Source of the DNA: Chloroflexota bacterium
GTDB taxonomy: Bacteria; Chloroflexota; Limnocylindria; Limnocylindrales; CSP1-4
Reading direction: 5' to 3'
DNA: 64,000 bases
Assembly (NCBI GenBank): GCA_005883615.1
Contig: VBEC01000023.1
Location: 1-64,000 of the forward strand
Shown here: one piece after another, positions 56,512-64,000 of the stretch
Layout of the letters: each line of letters begins with the position of its first letter
Position numbering within the stretch: position 1 is the first letter of the stretch
The notes under the pieces: generated by a model
What the model saw: the letters and a program-made list of their open reading frames with translations, nothing else
Databases searched by the model: none
Told to the model about the DNA's origin: nothing
Position numbers and translations under genes: made by a program

Positions 56512-57936
56512 ATGACCACGCTCGAAGCGCAGAGCGATCACGCGAACCGGAGCGGTCACGCTGCGAAGCACCCGCGACAGCAAGAGCTCGAGGCGATGAT
56601 CGGCGACGGGCGCGTCGACACGCTGATCGTGGCCCTCACCGACATGCAAGGCCGCCTCATGGGCAAGCGGGTCCAGGCCGAGGCGTTCATGAAGGGCGTG
56701 ATCGACCACGGCGCCCACTTCTGCACGTACCTCCTGGGCACCGACATGGAGATGAACACACCGGAAGGCTTCCGGCTGATGAACTGGGAGACTGGCTATG
56801 GCGACTGGATCGCCGCTCCGGTGTGGGACACGTTGCGCGTCCTGCCCTGGCTGGAGAAGACCGCCCTCGTTCTGTCTGACACGATCGACGAGGAGACACA
56901 CGAGGAGATCCCCGTCAGCCCGCGGACCATCCTCAAGCGCCAGGTGGCACGGGCTGCCGCAATGGGCTATGCGGTCAAGGCCGGCTCGGAATTCGAGTAT
57001 TACGTGCTCAAGGACAGCTGGGACGATCTGAATGGCAAGGGCTGGACCGTGCCCGAACGGTTCGGCTACTACAACGAGGACTACCACCTGCTCCAGGCGA
57101 CCAAGGCGGAGCCGCTCCACCGCCTCCTCCGAAACCACATGACCGCGGCGCGCATCCCCGTCGAGTTCTCGAAAGGGGAGGCGGCCCCGGGCCAGCACGA
57201 GGTCAACATCCGCTACGACCACGTCCTCGAGTCGGCCGACCGGAGCGTGCTGTTCAAGCACGGCGCCAAGGAGATCGCCTACCTGAATGGCTGGGGCCTG
57301 ACGTTCATGGCCAAGCCCGATCACACCTGGACGGGCTCCTCGGGACACCTCCATATGAGCCTGTGGGATATGTCCGACGACCGGCCGCTCGCATCCGATG
57401 CCGATACGGGCCTGCCCTACGGCCTGTCCAAGGTCATGAGCCACTTCATCGCCGGGATGATGGCGCTATCGCGCGAGCTCGCTGTCTTCGTCGCCCCGAA
57501 CATCAATTCCTACAAGCGCTACGCCTCACTTTCCTGGGCGCCGGTCAACGTGGTCTGGGGACGGGACAACCGGACGACGGGCTTCCGGCTGGTCGGGCAC
57601 GGTCCGTCCCTGCACGTGGAGAATCGCTTTCCGGGCGGCGACATGAACGCCTATCTGACATACGCCGCCGTGGTCGGCGCGGGCCTGTACGGCATCGAGC
57701 ACGAGCTGCTGCTCGCGCCCGAATTCAAGGGCAATGGCTATGTGGCAACCGGCGTGCCACGCATGCCGCGGGCGCTCTACGAAGCCATCCGCGAGCTGGA
57801 GAGCTCGCGCGCCGCCGTCGAGATCTTCGGGCAGGACGTCGTCGACCATTATCTGAACGCCGCTCGCGTCGAGCAGGAGACCTACGACTCGGTCGTCCAT
57901 CCGTGGGACCGGGAGCGTTACCTGGAGCGAAGCTAG
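56512..57936 (+). CDS. Glutamine synthetase family protein (gamma-glutamylamine synthetase-like)
   Basis: 474-aa enzyme with the GS beta-grasp plus catalytic domains. MQGRLMGKRVQAEAFMKGVI is the N-terminal part typical of PuuA-like proteins. AGSEFEYYVLKDSW has the metal-binding Glu; EAAPGQHEVNIRYDHVLESA, WTGSSGHLHMSLWDM and DNRTTGFRLVGHGPSLHVEN supply the ammonium/glutamate and phosphate site residues, and RFPGGDMNAYLTYAAVVGAG follows. It is longer and more divergent than assimilatory GlnA and lies behind a permease, so gamma-glutamylation of a polyamine or amino acid is likelier than ammonia assimilation. AGGAG precedes the ATG. Confidence 0.88.
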   Translation: MTTLEAQSDHANRSGHAAKHPRQQELEAMIGDGRVDTLIVALTDMQGRLMGKRVQAEAFMKGVIDHGAHFCTYLLGTDMEMNTPEGFRLMNWETGYGDWIAAPVWDTLRVLPWLEKTALVLSDTIDEETHEEIPVSPRTILKRQVARAAAMGYAVKAGSEFEYYVLKDSWDDLNGKGWTVPERFGYYNEDYHLLQATKAEPLHRLLRNHMTAARIPVEFSKGEAAPGQHEVNIRYDHVLESADRSVLFKHGAKEIAYLNGWGLTFMAKPDHTWTGSSGHLHMSLWDMSDDRPLASDADTGLPYGLSKVMSHFIAGMMALSRELAVFVAPNINSYKRYASLSWAPVNVVWGRDNRTTGFRLVGHGPSLHVENRFPGGDMNAYLTYAAVVGAGLYGIEHELLLAPEFKGNGYVATGVPRMPRALYEAIRELESSRAAVEIFGQDVVDHYLNAARVEQETYDSVVHPWDRERYLERS

Positions 57937-58002
57937 GCCGGGACAACCGATGCCCACGCTCCGGTTTTCCACGACGCCGAGGCTGGACCCCATACTGCTC
58001 GA

Positions 58003-61000
58003 ATGACTGCCCCCGTCCAGCCTTCGGAGGACCGCGCCGAGGACCTCGAGATCGAGCGCGAGCGCCAAGCGCGAGTCCAGTCGGCGCTGTATCGGATCGC
58101 CGAAACGGCGAGCGCCGCGCACGACATGGGCGAGTTCTACGCGTCGATCCACGCGATCGTCGGCGAGCTCATGTACGCCGAGAACTTCTACGTCGCGCTG
58201 TATGACGAGGACCGGCAGCGCGTGAGCTATCCCTTCCATGTCGATGAACTCGACGAGGAGTGGCCCGCTCCAAACGTGTGGGACGAGATGGGATCCGGCC
58301 AGGCGACCGGCACGACGGCCTGGCTGTTTCGGACGGGCCACCCGGCGCTCCTGGACAACGCTGCACTGCACGCTCTCATCGACAGCGGTGAGGTCGCTGT
58401 GCTGGGCGTTGAGTCGGTCGACTGGCTCGGAGTGCCACTGAAAGTTGGCGGCCGCACGATCGGCGCGGTCGTCACCCAGAGCTACAGTGAGGCACACCGC
58501 CATACTCGGCAGGATCTCGACCTGCTGACCTTCGTGGGCCAGCACATTGCGACGGCTCTCCAGCGGAGCCGTGCGATCGAGGAAACCCGACAACGAAACG
58601 CCGAGCTTGCAGTCATCAACGAGATCGGCACGGCGTTGGCCAAGCAGCTCGATTTCCACGCAATCGTGGATCTTGTGGGGGAGCGTATCCGCTCGATCTT
58701 CGAAGTCCGGACTGGCTTTATTTCGCTGTACGACGCGGCAACCTCGGTCGTGTCGTTCCCCTACTTCATCGACGAGGGCGCTCGAATCCAGCCGAAGCCT
58801 TTGGCACTCGGGCCGGGGTTGACCTCGACGGTCATCTCGACACGGCAACCGCTGCGCCTGAACACGGCCGCTGAGACGAGCGCGCATGGGGCCATCACGG
58901 TTGGGAGCGAGCTCGCCGAATCGTGGCTCGGAGTGCCGATCCTCGCCGGAGAACGCGTTCTGGGGGTGATTGGGCTCGAGCGGCTCGAGCAGTTTGGCTT
59001 CACTGAATCTGACGAGCGCCTGCTGGGCACATTGGCCTCGAGCATGGGCGTCGCCCTCGAGAACGCCCGCTTGTTCACCGAGACGAAGAACCTCCTCGCG
59101 GAGACCGAACAACGGGCCGCGGAGTTGGCCGTCATCAACGAAATCGGCGCTGCTCTTGCGAAGCAACTCGACTTCGACGCGATCATCGAGCTCGTCGGTG
59201 AACGGCTCCGGGCGATCCTTTCCGCGCAGGCGCGCCACATCTTCATCGCCCTGTATGACAGGCGATCGAATCGTCTGACCTTCCCTTATCAGGTCGAAGA
59301 CGCGAAACGGCTTCGTGAGGATGCGATCGACCTCGGGCAAGGCCTCACTTCGGTCGTGGTCCAGTTACGACGACCTTTGCGCCTGGGCACGCTGGCCGAG
59401 CAGCTCGCCCTCGGCGCTTTCGTTGCGGAAGGCGCGACTACCACCGAGTCATGGCTGGGCGTCCCGATTGAAGCGAGCAACGAGGTCATCGGCGTGATCG
59501 TGGTCGGCCACCCGGAGCCCCACGCGTATAGCGACGCCGACGAGCGATTGGTCTCGACCATCGCGTCGAGCATGGGCGTGGCCCTCGAGAACGCCCGCTT
59601 GTTCAACGAGACGAAGCGCCTCCTCGCCGAGACGGACGAGCGTGCGTCAGAGCTGGCGATCATCAACGAGATCGGTCAGGCGCTCGCGAAGCAGCTCGAT
59701 TTCGACGCGATCATCGAGCTCGTCGGAGAACGCCTGCGGGCGATGTTCGCCGAGCAGGCGCGGGACATGTTCGTTGCAACGTACGACGCGAAGACGAAGG
59801 TGATCAACTTCCCGTACTGGATCGAGAATGGCGAACGTTTCCAATCCGAGCCGATCCAGTTTGGTGAGGGCCTCACCTCGATCATCATTCGATCGAAGAG
59901 GCCGCTGCGGCTGGACACGCTCGAGGCGGCCATGAAGATGGGGGCGATCTTTCCCCAAGGGGCGAGCTTGACCGAGTCGTGGCTCGGTGTGCCGATTCCG
60001 TCCGGGAATGATGTCATCGGCGCGATCATGCTCGCCCATCCAGAGCCCGCGGCGTATAGCGAAGCCGATGAGCGGCTCGTCTCCACGCTCGCCTCGAGCA
60101 TGGGCGTTGCGCTCGAGAATGCCCGCCTGTTCGATGAGACGAAGCGCCTCCTCACCGAAACGGACGAGCGCGCCGCCGAGCTGGCGATCATCAATAGCGT
60201 CCAGGAAGGGCTGGCGGAGCGGCTCGACATGCAGGCCATGTACGACCTGGTCGGCGACAAGATTCGCGAGATTTTCGATGCCCAGGTCGTGGACATCAGC
60301 GTCTATGACCGCGAGAACGCGACCATGCGGTTTCCCTTCGCGATCGAAGACGGCATTCGCTTCGATCGTGAGCCCACCCCGCCGATGGGCGCCCGCCGCC
60401 ACGTCATCGAGAGCCGTGAGCCGCTGGTAATCAACGAGGATTTGACCAGACGCCTCCTCGAGGAGTTCGGCCAATCTGCGCGGACGTGGGGCACTCGAGA
60501 GGCGAAGTCGGCCGTGCTTGCGCCCCTTCTCGCGGGCGGCGAGGCGAAAGGCGTCATTTCAATCCAGAACCTGGACCGCGAGCTTGCCTTCAGCGAGTCG
60601 GATGTCCGATTGCTCACGACGGTCGCGGCGAGCCTGAGCGTGGCACTCGAGAACGCCCGCCTGTTCAACGAGACCACGCGCCTCCTTACCGAGACCGACG
60701 AACGGGCCGCCGAGCTGGCGATCATCAACAGCGTCCAGCAGGGGCTGGCTGAGCGGCTGGACATGCAGGCGATGTACGACCTCGTCGGGGACAAGATCCA
60801 GGAGATCTTCGATGCGCAGGTCGTCGACATCGCCGTCTACGACCCCGAGGAGGAGCGCCTGCGTTTCGCGTACACGATCGAGCGAGGCGTCCGCTTTCAC
60901 GACGAGCCAATGGCCCTGATCGGTTTCCGCCGGCATGTGGTGGAAACTCGCGAGCCCCTTCTGATCAACGAGCGGGCGATGGCCCAGGCCGAGGAATACG

Positions 61001-63861
61001 GCCAGCCGGGTGTGCTCTCAGGTGAGCCCGCCAAGGCGGTGCTCTTCGCGCCGCTCATCATCGGCGACCGAGCCAAGGGCGTGATCTCGCTCCAGAACCT
61101 CGATCGCGAGAACGCGTTCTCCGAGGCCGACGTGAAGCTCCTCACGACTCTCGCCGCGAGCCTGAGCGTAGCGCTCGAGAATGCTCGCCTGTTCGACGAG
61201 ACGCGCCGGCTGCTGGCCGAGACCGACCAGCGGGCCGCCGAGCTGGCAATCATCAACGGCGTCCAGAAGGGTCTTGCGCAGCAGCTCGACATGGAGGCGA
61301 TGTACACACTCGTCGGGGACAAGATCCGGGACATCTTTGACGCGCAGGTGGTCGACATCTCGGTCTACGACCCGGAGGCGGACGTTGTCCGTTTCCCCTA
61401 TATGATCGAGCGCGGCGTCCACGTGGCGGATCTGACGATCCCGTTGATCGGCTTTCGGCGGCATGTGTTCGAGACCGGCAAGCCGATCCTGGTTGACGAC
61501 TTCCCGCGCCAGGCGCTCGAGTACGGCAATCCGCTTGTGATCACCGGCGAGCCGCCCAAATCGGCCCTGTTCGTGCCACTCGTGGTCGCCGACAAGGTCG
61601 AAGGCATCGTCTCCCTCCAGAACCTCGATCGCCTGAGCGCATTCGGCCCGTCTGACCTCGACCTCCTGCTCACCCTCGCGGCCAGCCTGAGCGTGGCGCT
61701 CCAGAACGCCCGCCTCGTCGAGGAGACCCGGCAGCGAGCGGCAGAGCTCGCGATCGTCAACCAGGTGGGGCACGCCGTTGCCGCGCAGCTCGACCTGGAT
61801 GGCCTGATCAACCTTGTCGGCGAGCAGATGCGCGAGACGTTCGAGGCCAACATCGTGTACCTGGCGTTCCTCGACGAGGACACCGGGCATATCGAATTCC
61901 CGTACTACGTTGAGGACGGGCGCCACGAGCCTCAGCGCTCGATGCAATATGGCGAAGGGCTGACCTCGCGGATCATGGAGTCGCGGCAGCCTCTCCTGCT
62001 CAATCGCGAGGAGCATTTCCGGGATCGCGGTTCGACCGTCATCGGAACGCCGGCCCGCTCGTATCTCGGCGTACCGATCTTCGTCGGTGACAAGGCCATC
62101 GGCGTCATCAGCGTACAGAGCACGCAAGAGGAGGGCCGCTTCGGCGACTCGGATTCCCGCCTGCTCTCCACGCTGGCGGCCAATGTCGGGGCGGCGATCC
62201 AGAACGCCCGCCTGTATGCCGAGGCAAGAGAGGCCAAGAACTCGGCGGAACAGGCAAACGAGGCAAAGAGCACGTTCCTGGCGGCCATGAGCCACGAGAT
62301 CCGAACGCCGCTCAACGCCATCATCGGGATGAGCGGCCTGCTGGTCGATACCCCACTCGACGCCGAGCAGCACGATTTCGCCGATACGATCCGAACCTCC
62401 GGCGATGCGCTGCTGACGATCATCAACGACGTCCTGGACTTCTCGAAGATCGAAGCCGGTCGAGTCGAGCTGGAGGCTGCTCCGTTCGCCCTGCGCGAGA
62501 CTGTGGAAGCGGCTCTGGACATCCTGGCGCCGAGCGCCGTCGATAAGGGCATCGAGCTTCTGTACTCGATCGATGACGATGTGCCGAATACCCTGGTCGG
62601 CGACGCGGGGCGCCTGCGGCAGGTGGTCCTCAACCTGCTTTCGAATGCGGTCAAGTTCACCGAGCAGGGCGAGGTCGTGTTGAGCGTCAGCGGTCGGGCG
62701 CTCCCGGCAACCGGCCGAGGTTCGGCCGGTCCTCGCTGGGAGGTCCGAGTCGACGTGCGGGACACCGGGATCGGCATTCCGCCGGACGCGATGGGCCGGC
62801 TGTTCCAGTCGTTCAGCCAGGTCGACGTCTCGATTTCCCGACGCTACGGCGGCACGGGCCTGGGTCTCGCCATCAGCCGCCGGTTGGCGGAATTGATGGA
62901 AGGCTCCCTCGAGGCGGAGAGCAGCGGACAGCCGGGCGAAGGTAGCTCGTTCCATTTCGTGTTCCAGGCGCCGGCTTCCGCCGAACAGGCGCGTACGCAC
63001 GCACCGCACTCTGAGGTCGATCTGGACGGCCGCACGGTCCTCATCGTCGACGACAACGCCACCAATCGGCGCATCCTCGTTGCCCAGACCAGCCGATGGG
63101 GCATGGTGCCCAAGCAGACCGGCTCTCCGACCGAGGCATTGGCCTGGGTCAAGGCCGGCGAACGGTTCGACATCGCGCTCGTGGACCTGATGATGCCGGA
63201 GCTGGATGGAATCGAGCTGGCTGCCCGGATCGCCAAGGGGCGACGGCGGCCGCCCATCCCCGTGATCATCCTGTCCTCGGTCGGCCAGCGAGACCGCGAA
63301 GGCGCGAAGGTCTCGGCCTGGCTCGCCAAGCCGGTCAAGCCGTCCGCGCTGCACGACGCGCTCGCGACTGTCCTCTTCGGCCGGGCGGTCCTGACTCCTG
63401 TGCGGCAGATCGAACGGCCCGGCGGGCCGCCCGATGCAACCCTGGGTGCGAGCCACCCTCTTCGGATCCTGCTCGCAGAGGACAACGCGGTGAACCAGAA
63501 GCTCGCGCTGCGCCTGCTTGCCCAGCTCGGCTATGGAGCGGATCTCGCGGGCGATGGCCTCCAGGCGATCGAGGCGCTCGAGCGTGAGGAGTACGACGTC
63601 GTGCTCATGGACGTGCAGATGCCCGAGCTGGATGGTCTCGCGGCGACCCGCCAAATTCGCGCCCGCTGGCCCGATAGGTCGACGACGATCGTGGCCATGA
63701 CCGCAAACGCCATGGCCGGCGACCGCGAGGCATGTCTGGCCGCCGGTATGGACGACTATGTCAGCAAGCCCATTCGACCAAAGGAGCTGGCGGCTGCCCT
63801 TGCGCGAGTCCCGCCGTCCGAGGCCGCGCGTTCGCGCATCCGGGCCGCGATCGATGCCTGA
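58003..63861 (+). CDS. Hybrid sensor histidine kinase with eight GAF domains and two receiver domains
   Basis: 1952-aa cytoplasmic kinase with no membrane helix. Eight tandem GAF domains start near residues 20, 200, 372, 548, 725, 904, 1080 and 1247. They are joined by near-identical signalling helices such as [20 protein letters not shown]. GAFs 2-4 and 5-7 form two more similar groups, pointing to internal duplication. HisKA has phospho-acceptor H1431 ([12 protein letters not shown]). HATPase_c has the N box [21 protein letters not shown] near 1587 and [13 protein letters not shown]1 (D1728, [10 protein letters not shown]) and REC2 (D1870, [11 protein letters not shown]) follow. CATACT ends six bases before the ATG. 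The stop overlaps an Hpt gene by eight bases, completing a phosphorelay. Confidence 0.93.
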   Translation: MTAPVQPSEDRAEDLEIERERQARVQSALYRIAETASAAHDMGEFYASIHAIVGELMYAENFYVALYDEDRQRVSYPFHVDELDEEWPAPNVWDEMGSGQATGTTAWLFRTGHPALLDNAALHALIDSGEVAVLGVESVDWLGVPLKVGGRTIGAVVTQSYSEAHRHTRQDLDLLTFVGQHIATALQRSRAIEETRQRNAELAVINEIGTALAKQLDFHAIVDLVGERIRSIFEVRTGFISLYDAATSVVSFPYFIDEGARIQPKPLALGPGLTSTVISTRQPLRLNTAAETSAHGAITVGSELAESWLGVPILAGERVLGVIGLERLEQFGFTESDERLLGTLASSMGVALENARLFTETKNLLAETEQRAAELAVINEIGAALAKQLDFDAIIELVGERLRAILSAQARHIFIALYDRRSNRLTFPYQVEDAKRLREDAIDLGQGLTSVVVQLRRPLRLGTLAEQLALGAFVAEGATTTESWLGVPIEASNEVIGVIVVGHPEPHAYSDADERLVSTIASSMGVALENARLFNETKRLLAETDERASELAIINEIGQALAKQLDFDAIIELVGERLRAMFAEQARDMFVATYDAKTKVINFPYWIENGERFQSEPIQFGEGLTSIIIRSKRPLRLDTLEAAMKMGAIFPQGASLTESWLGVPIPSGNDVIGAIMLAHPEPAAYSEADERLVSTLASSMGVALENARLFDETKRLLTETDERAAELAIINSVQEGLAERLDMQAMYDLVGDKIREIFDAQVVDISVYDRENATMRFPFAIEDGIRFDREPTPPMGARRHVIESREPLVINEDLTRRLLEEFGQSARTWGTREAKSAVLAPLLAGGEAKGVISIQNLDRELAFSESDVRLLTTVAASLSVALENARLFNETTRLLTETDERAAELAIINSVQQGLAERLDMQAMYDLVGDKIQEIFDAQVVDIAVYDPEEERLRFAYTIERGVRFHDEPMALIGFRRHVVETREPLLINERAMAQAEEYGQPGVLSGEPAKAVLFAPLIIGDRAKGVISLQNLDRENAFSEADVKLLTTLAASLSVALENARLFDETRRLLAETDQRAAELAIINGVQKGLAQQLDMEAMYTLVGDKIRDIFDAQVVDISVYDPEADVVRFPYMIERGVHVADLTIPLIGFRRHVFETGKPILVDDFPRQALEYGNPLVITGEPPKSALFVPLVVADKVEGIVSLQNLDRLSAFGPSDLDLLLTLAASLSVALQNARLVEETRQRAAELAIVNQVGHAVAAQLDLDGLINLVGEQMRETFEANIVYLAFLDEDTGHIEFPYYVEDGRHEPQRSMQYGEGLTSRIMESRQPLLLNREEHFRDRGSTVIGTPARSYLGVPIFVGDKAIGVISVQSTQEEGRFGDSDSRLLSTLAANVGAAIQNARLYAEAREAKNSAEQANEAKSTFLAAMSHEIRTPLNAIIGMSGLLVDTPLDAEQHDFADTIRTSGDALLTIINDVLDFSKIEAGRVELEAAPFALRETVEAALDILAPSAVDKGIELLYSIDDDVPNTLVGDAGRLRQVVLNLLSNAVKFTEQGEVVLSVSGRALPATGRGSAGPRWEVRVDVRDTGIGIPPDAMGRLFQSFSQVDVSISRRYGGTGLGLAISRRLAELMEGSLEAESSGQPGEGSSFHFVFQAPASAEQARTHAPHSEVDLDGRTVLIVDDNATNRRILVAQTSRWGMVPKQTGSPTEALAWVKAGERFDIALVDLMMPELDGIELAARIAKGRRRPPIPVIILSSVGQRDREGAKVSAWLAKPVKPSALHDALATVLFGRAVLTPVRQIERPGGPPDATLGASHPLRILLAEDNAVNQKLALRLLAQLGYGADLAGDGLQAIEALEREEYDVVLMDVQMPELDGLAATRQIRARWPDRSTTIVAMTANAMAGDREACLAAGMDDYVSKPIRPKELAAALARVPPSEAARSRIRAAIDA

Positions 63862-64000
63862 TTCTGATCCGCCCGTCTTCGACCCCGCCGTCCTCGACGA
63901 ACTGCGCCGTGCGACCGGCGGAGATGACGCCTTCGTCAAGGAGCTCATCGGCACGTATCTGGCCGATGGCGCCGTGCTCCTCGAGACGATCGCGGCCGCG
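63854..64000 (+). CDS. Histidine phosphotransfer (Hpt) domain protein, partial
   Basis: The first 49 codons of a gene that runs off the right edge; its ATG overlaps the kinase stop by eight bases. The reading [19 protein letters not shown], then [19 protein letters not shown] fits the first two helices of an Hpt domain. The phospho-accepting His (usually in HxxKG) would lie beyond the edge. It is the expected partner of the upstream hybrid kinase in a phosphorelay. Confidence 0.85.
   Translation, partial: MPDSDPPVFDPAVLDELRRATGGDDAFVKELIGTYLADGAVLLETIAAA

Noticed and set aside
61018-63954. 978-codon open frame on the minus strand opposite the kinase
   Set aside because: Antisense shadow of the GAF/HisKA/REC gene; its sequence is Arg/Glu-rich with no domain pattern.

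Overview
The window is GC-rich, densely coded bacterial DNA with no rRNA, no insertion sequence, no phage genes and no CRISPR array. The gene mix points to a Gram-positive-like (monoderm) lineage rich in F420 and lipoproteins. It has lipoproteins with Ser/Pro/Ala linkers, an F420-type oxidoreductase, an archaeal-type ATP-dependent DNA ligase, a flippase-like LPG_synthase_TM protein, large LuxR and GAF-kinase signalling proteins, and no outer-membrane genes. My best guess is Chloroflexota (Limnocylindria/Ellin6529-like), with Actinomycetota as the alternative. This is inference from gene content, not a phylogenetic result.

Layout. 1-4061 (minus): a branched-chain amino acid ABC importer, livK-livH-livM-livG, cut by the left edge. 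Its LivG has an unusual hydrophobic insertion after Walker A. 4467-12339 (plus): acetyltransferase, NYN-domain RNase-like protein with a long Arg/Gly-rich tail, DNA polymerase III delta', acylphosphatase, CPBP membrane protein, and the three-gene proton-translocating transhydrogenase pntAA-pntAB-pntB. 12597-18062 (minus): MgtC-like protein, AlaX-type editing protein, cupredoxin lipoprotein, and a 1114-residue LuxR ATPase regulator. 18153-26946: solitary DNA methyltransferase, secreted/membrane proteins, tRNA-Ile(UAU), class V aminotransferase, degenerate rhodanese, unknown protein. 27013-38717: ATP-dependent ligase diverging from a GNAT gene, F420-type oxidoreductase, a complete OpuC-type osmoprotectant importer closed by a perfect terminator, envelope glycosyltransferases, and a sulfite-oxidase-like enzyme. 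38751-40153: Lon-N-domain protein and ErpA-type Fe-S carrier. 40284-52125 (minus): phenylacetate catabolism (TetR regulator, paaABCD, paaH, thiolase, two crotonases, hydrolase, flavin reductase). 52178-64000 (plus): fumarase, LolA-like protein, amino acid/polyamine permease with a glutamine-synthetase-family enzyme, and a 1952-residue eight-GAF hybrid histidine kinase followed by the start of an Hpt protein.

How the genes work together. The paa genes overlap by ATGA/GTGA junctions and form one translationally coupled operon behind a TetR gene with a palindromic operator. paaA carries an apparent one-base frameshift. The flavin reductase, crotonases, dehydrogenase and thiolase would carry ring-opened products toward acetyl-CoA and succinyl-CoA. 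The permease and glutamine-synthetase-like enzyme fit uptake plus gamma-glutamylation of an amine or amino acid.

The most general signal is in promoter architecture. At least fifteen genes have a TANNNT-like hexamer (or a close variant) only 6-9 bases before the start codon, which is the arrangement expected for leaderless mRNAs. In two places divergent genes appear to share one overlapping -10 core. At one of these, a 12-codon leaderless reading frame ends in an ATGA overlap with a sulfurtransferase gene. Short tandem duplications spanning stop codons occur at the 3' ends of two genes.
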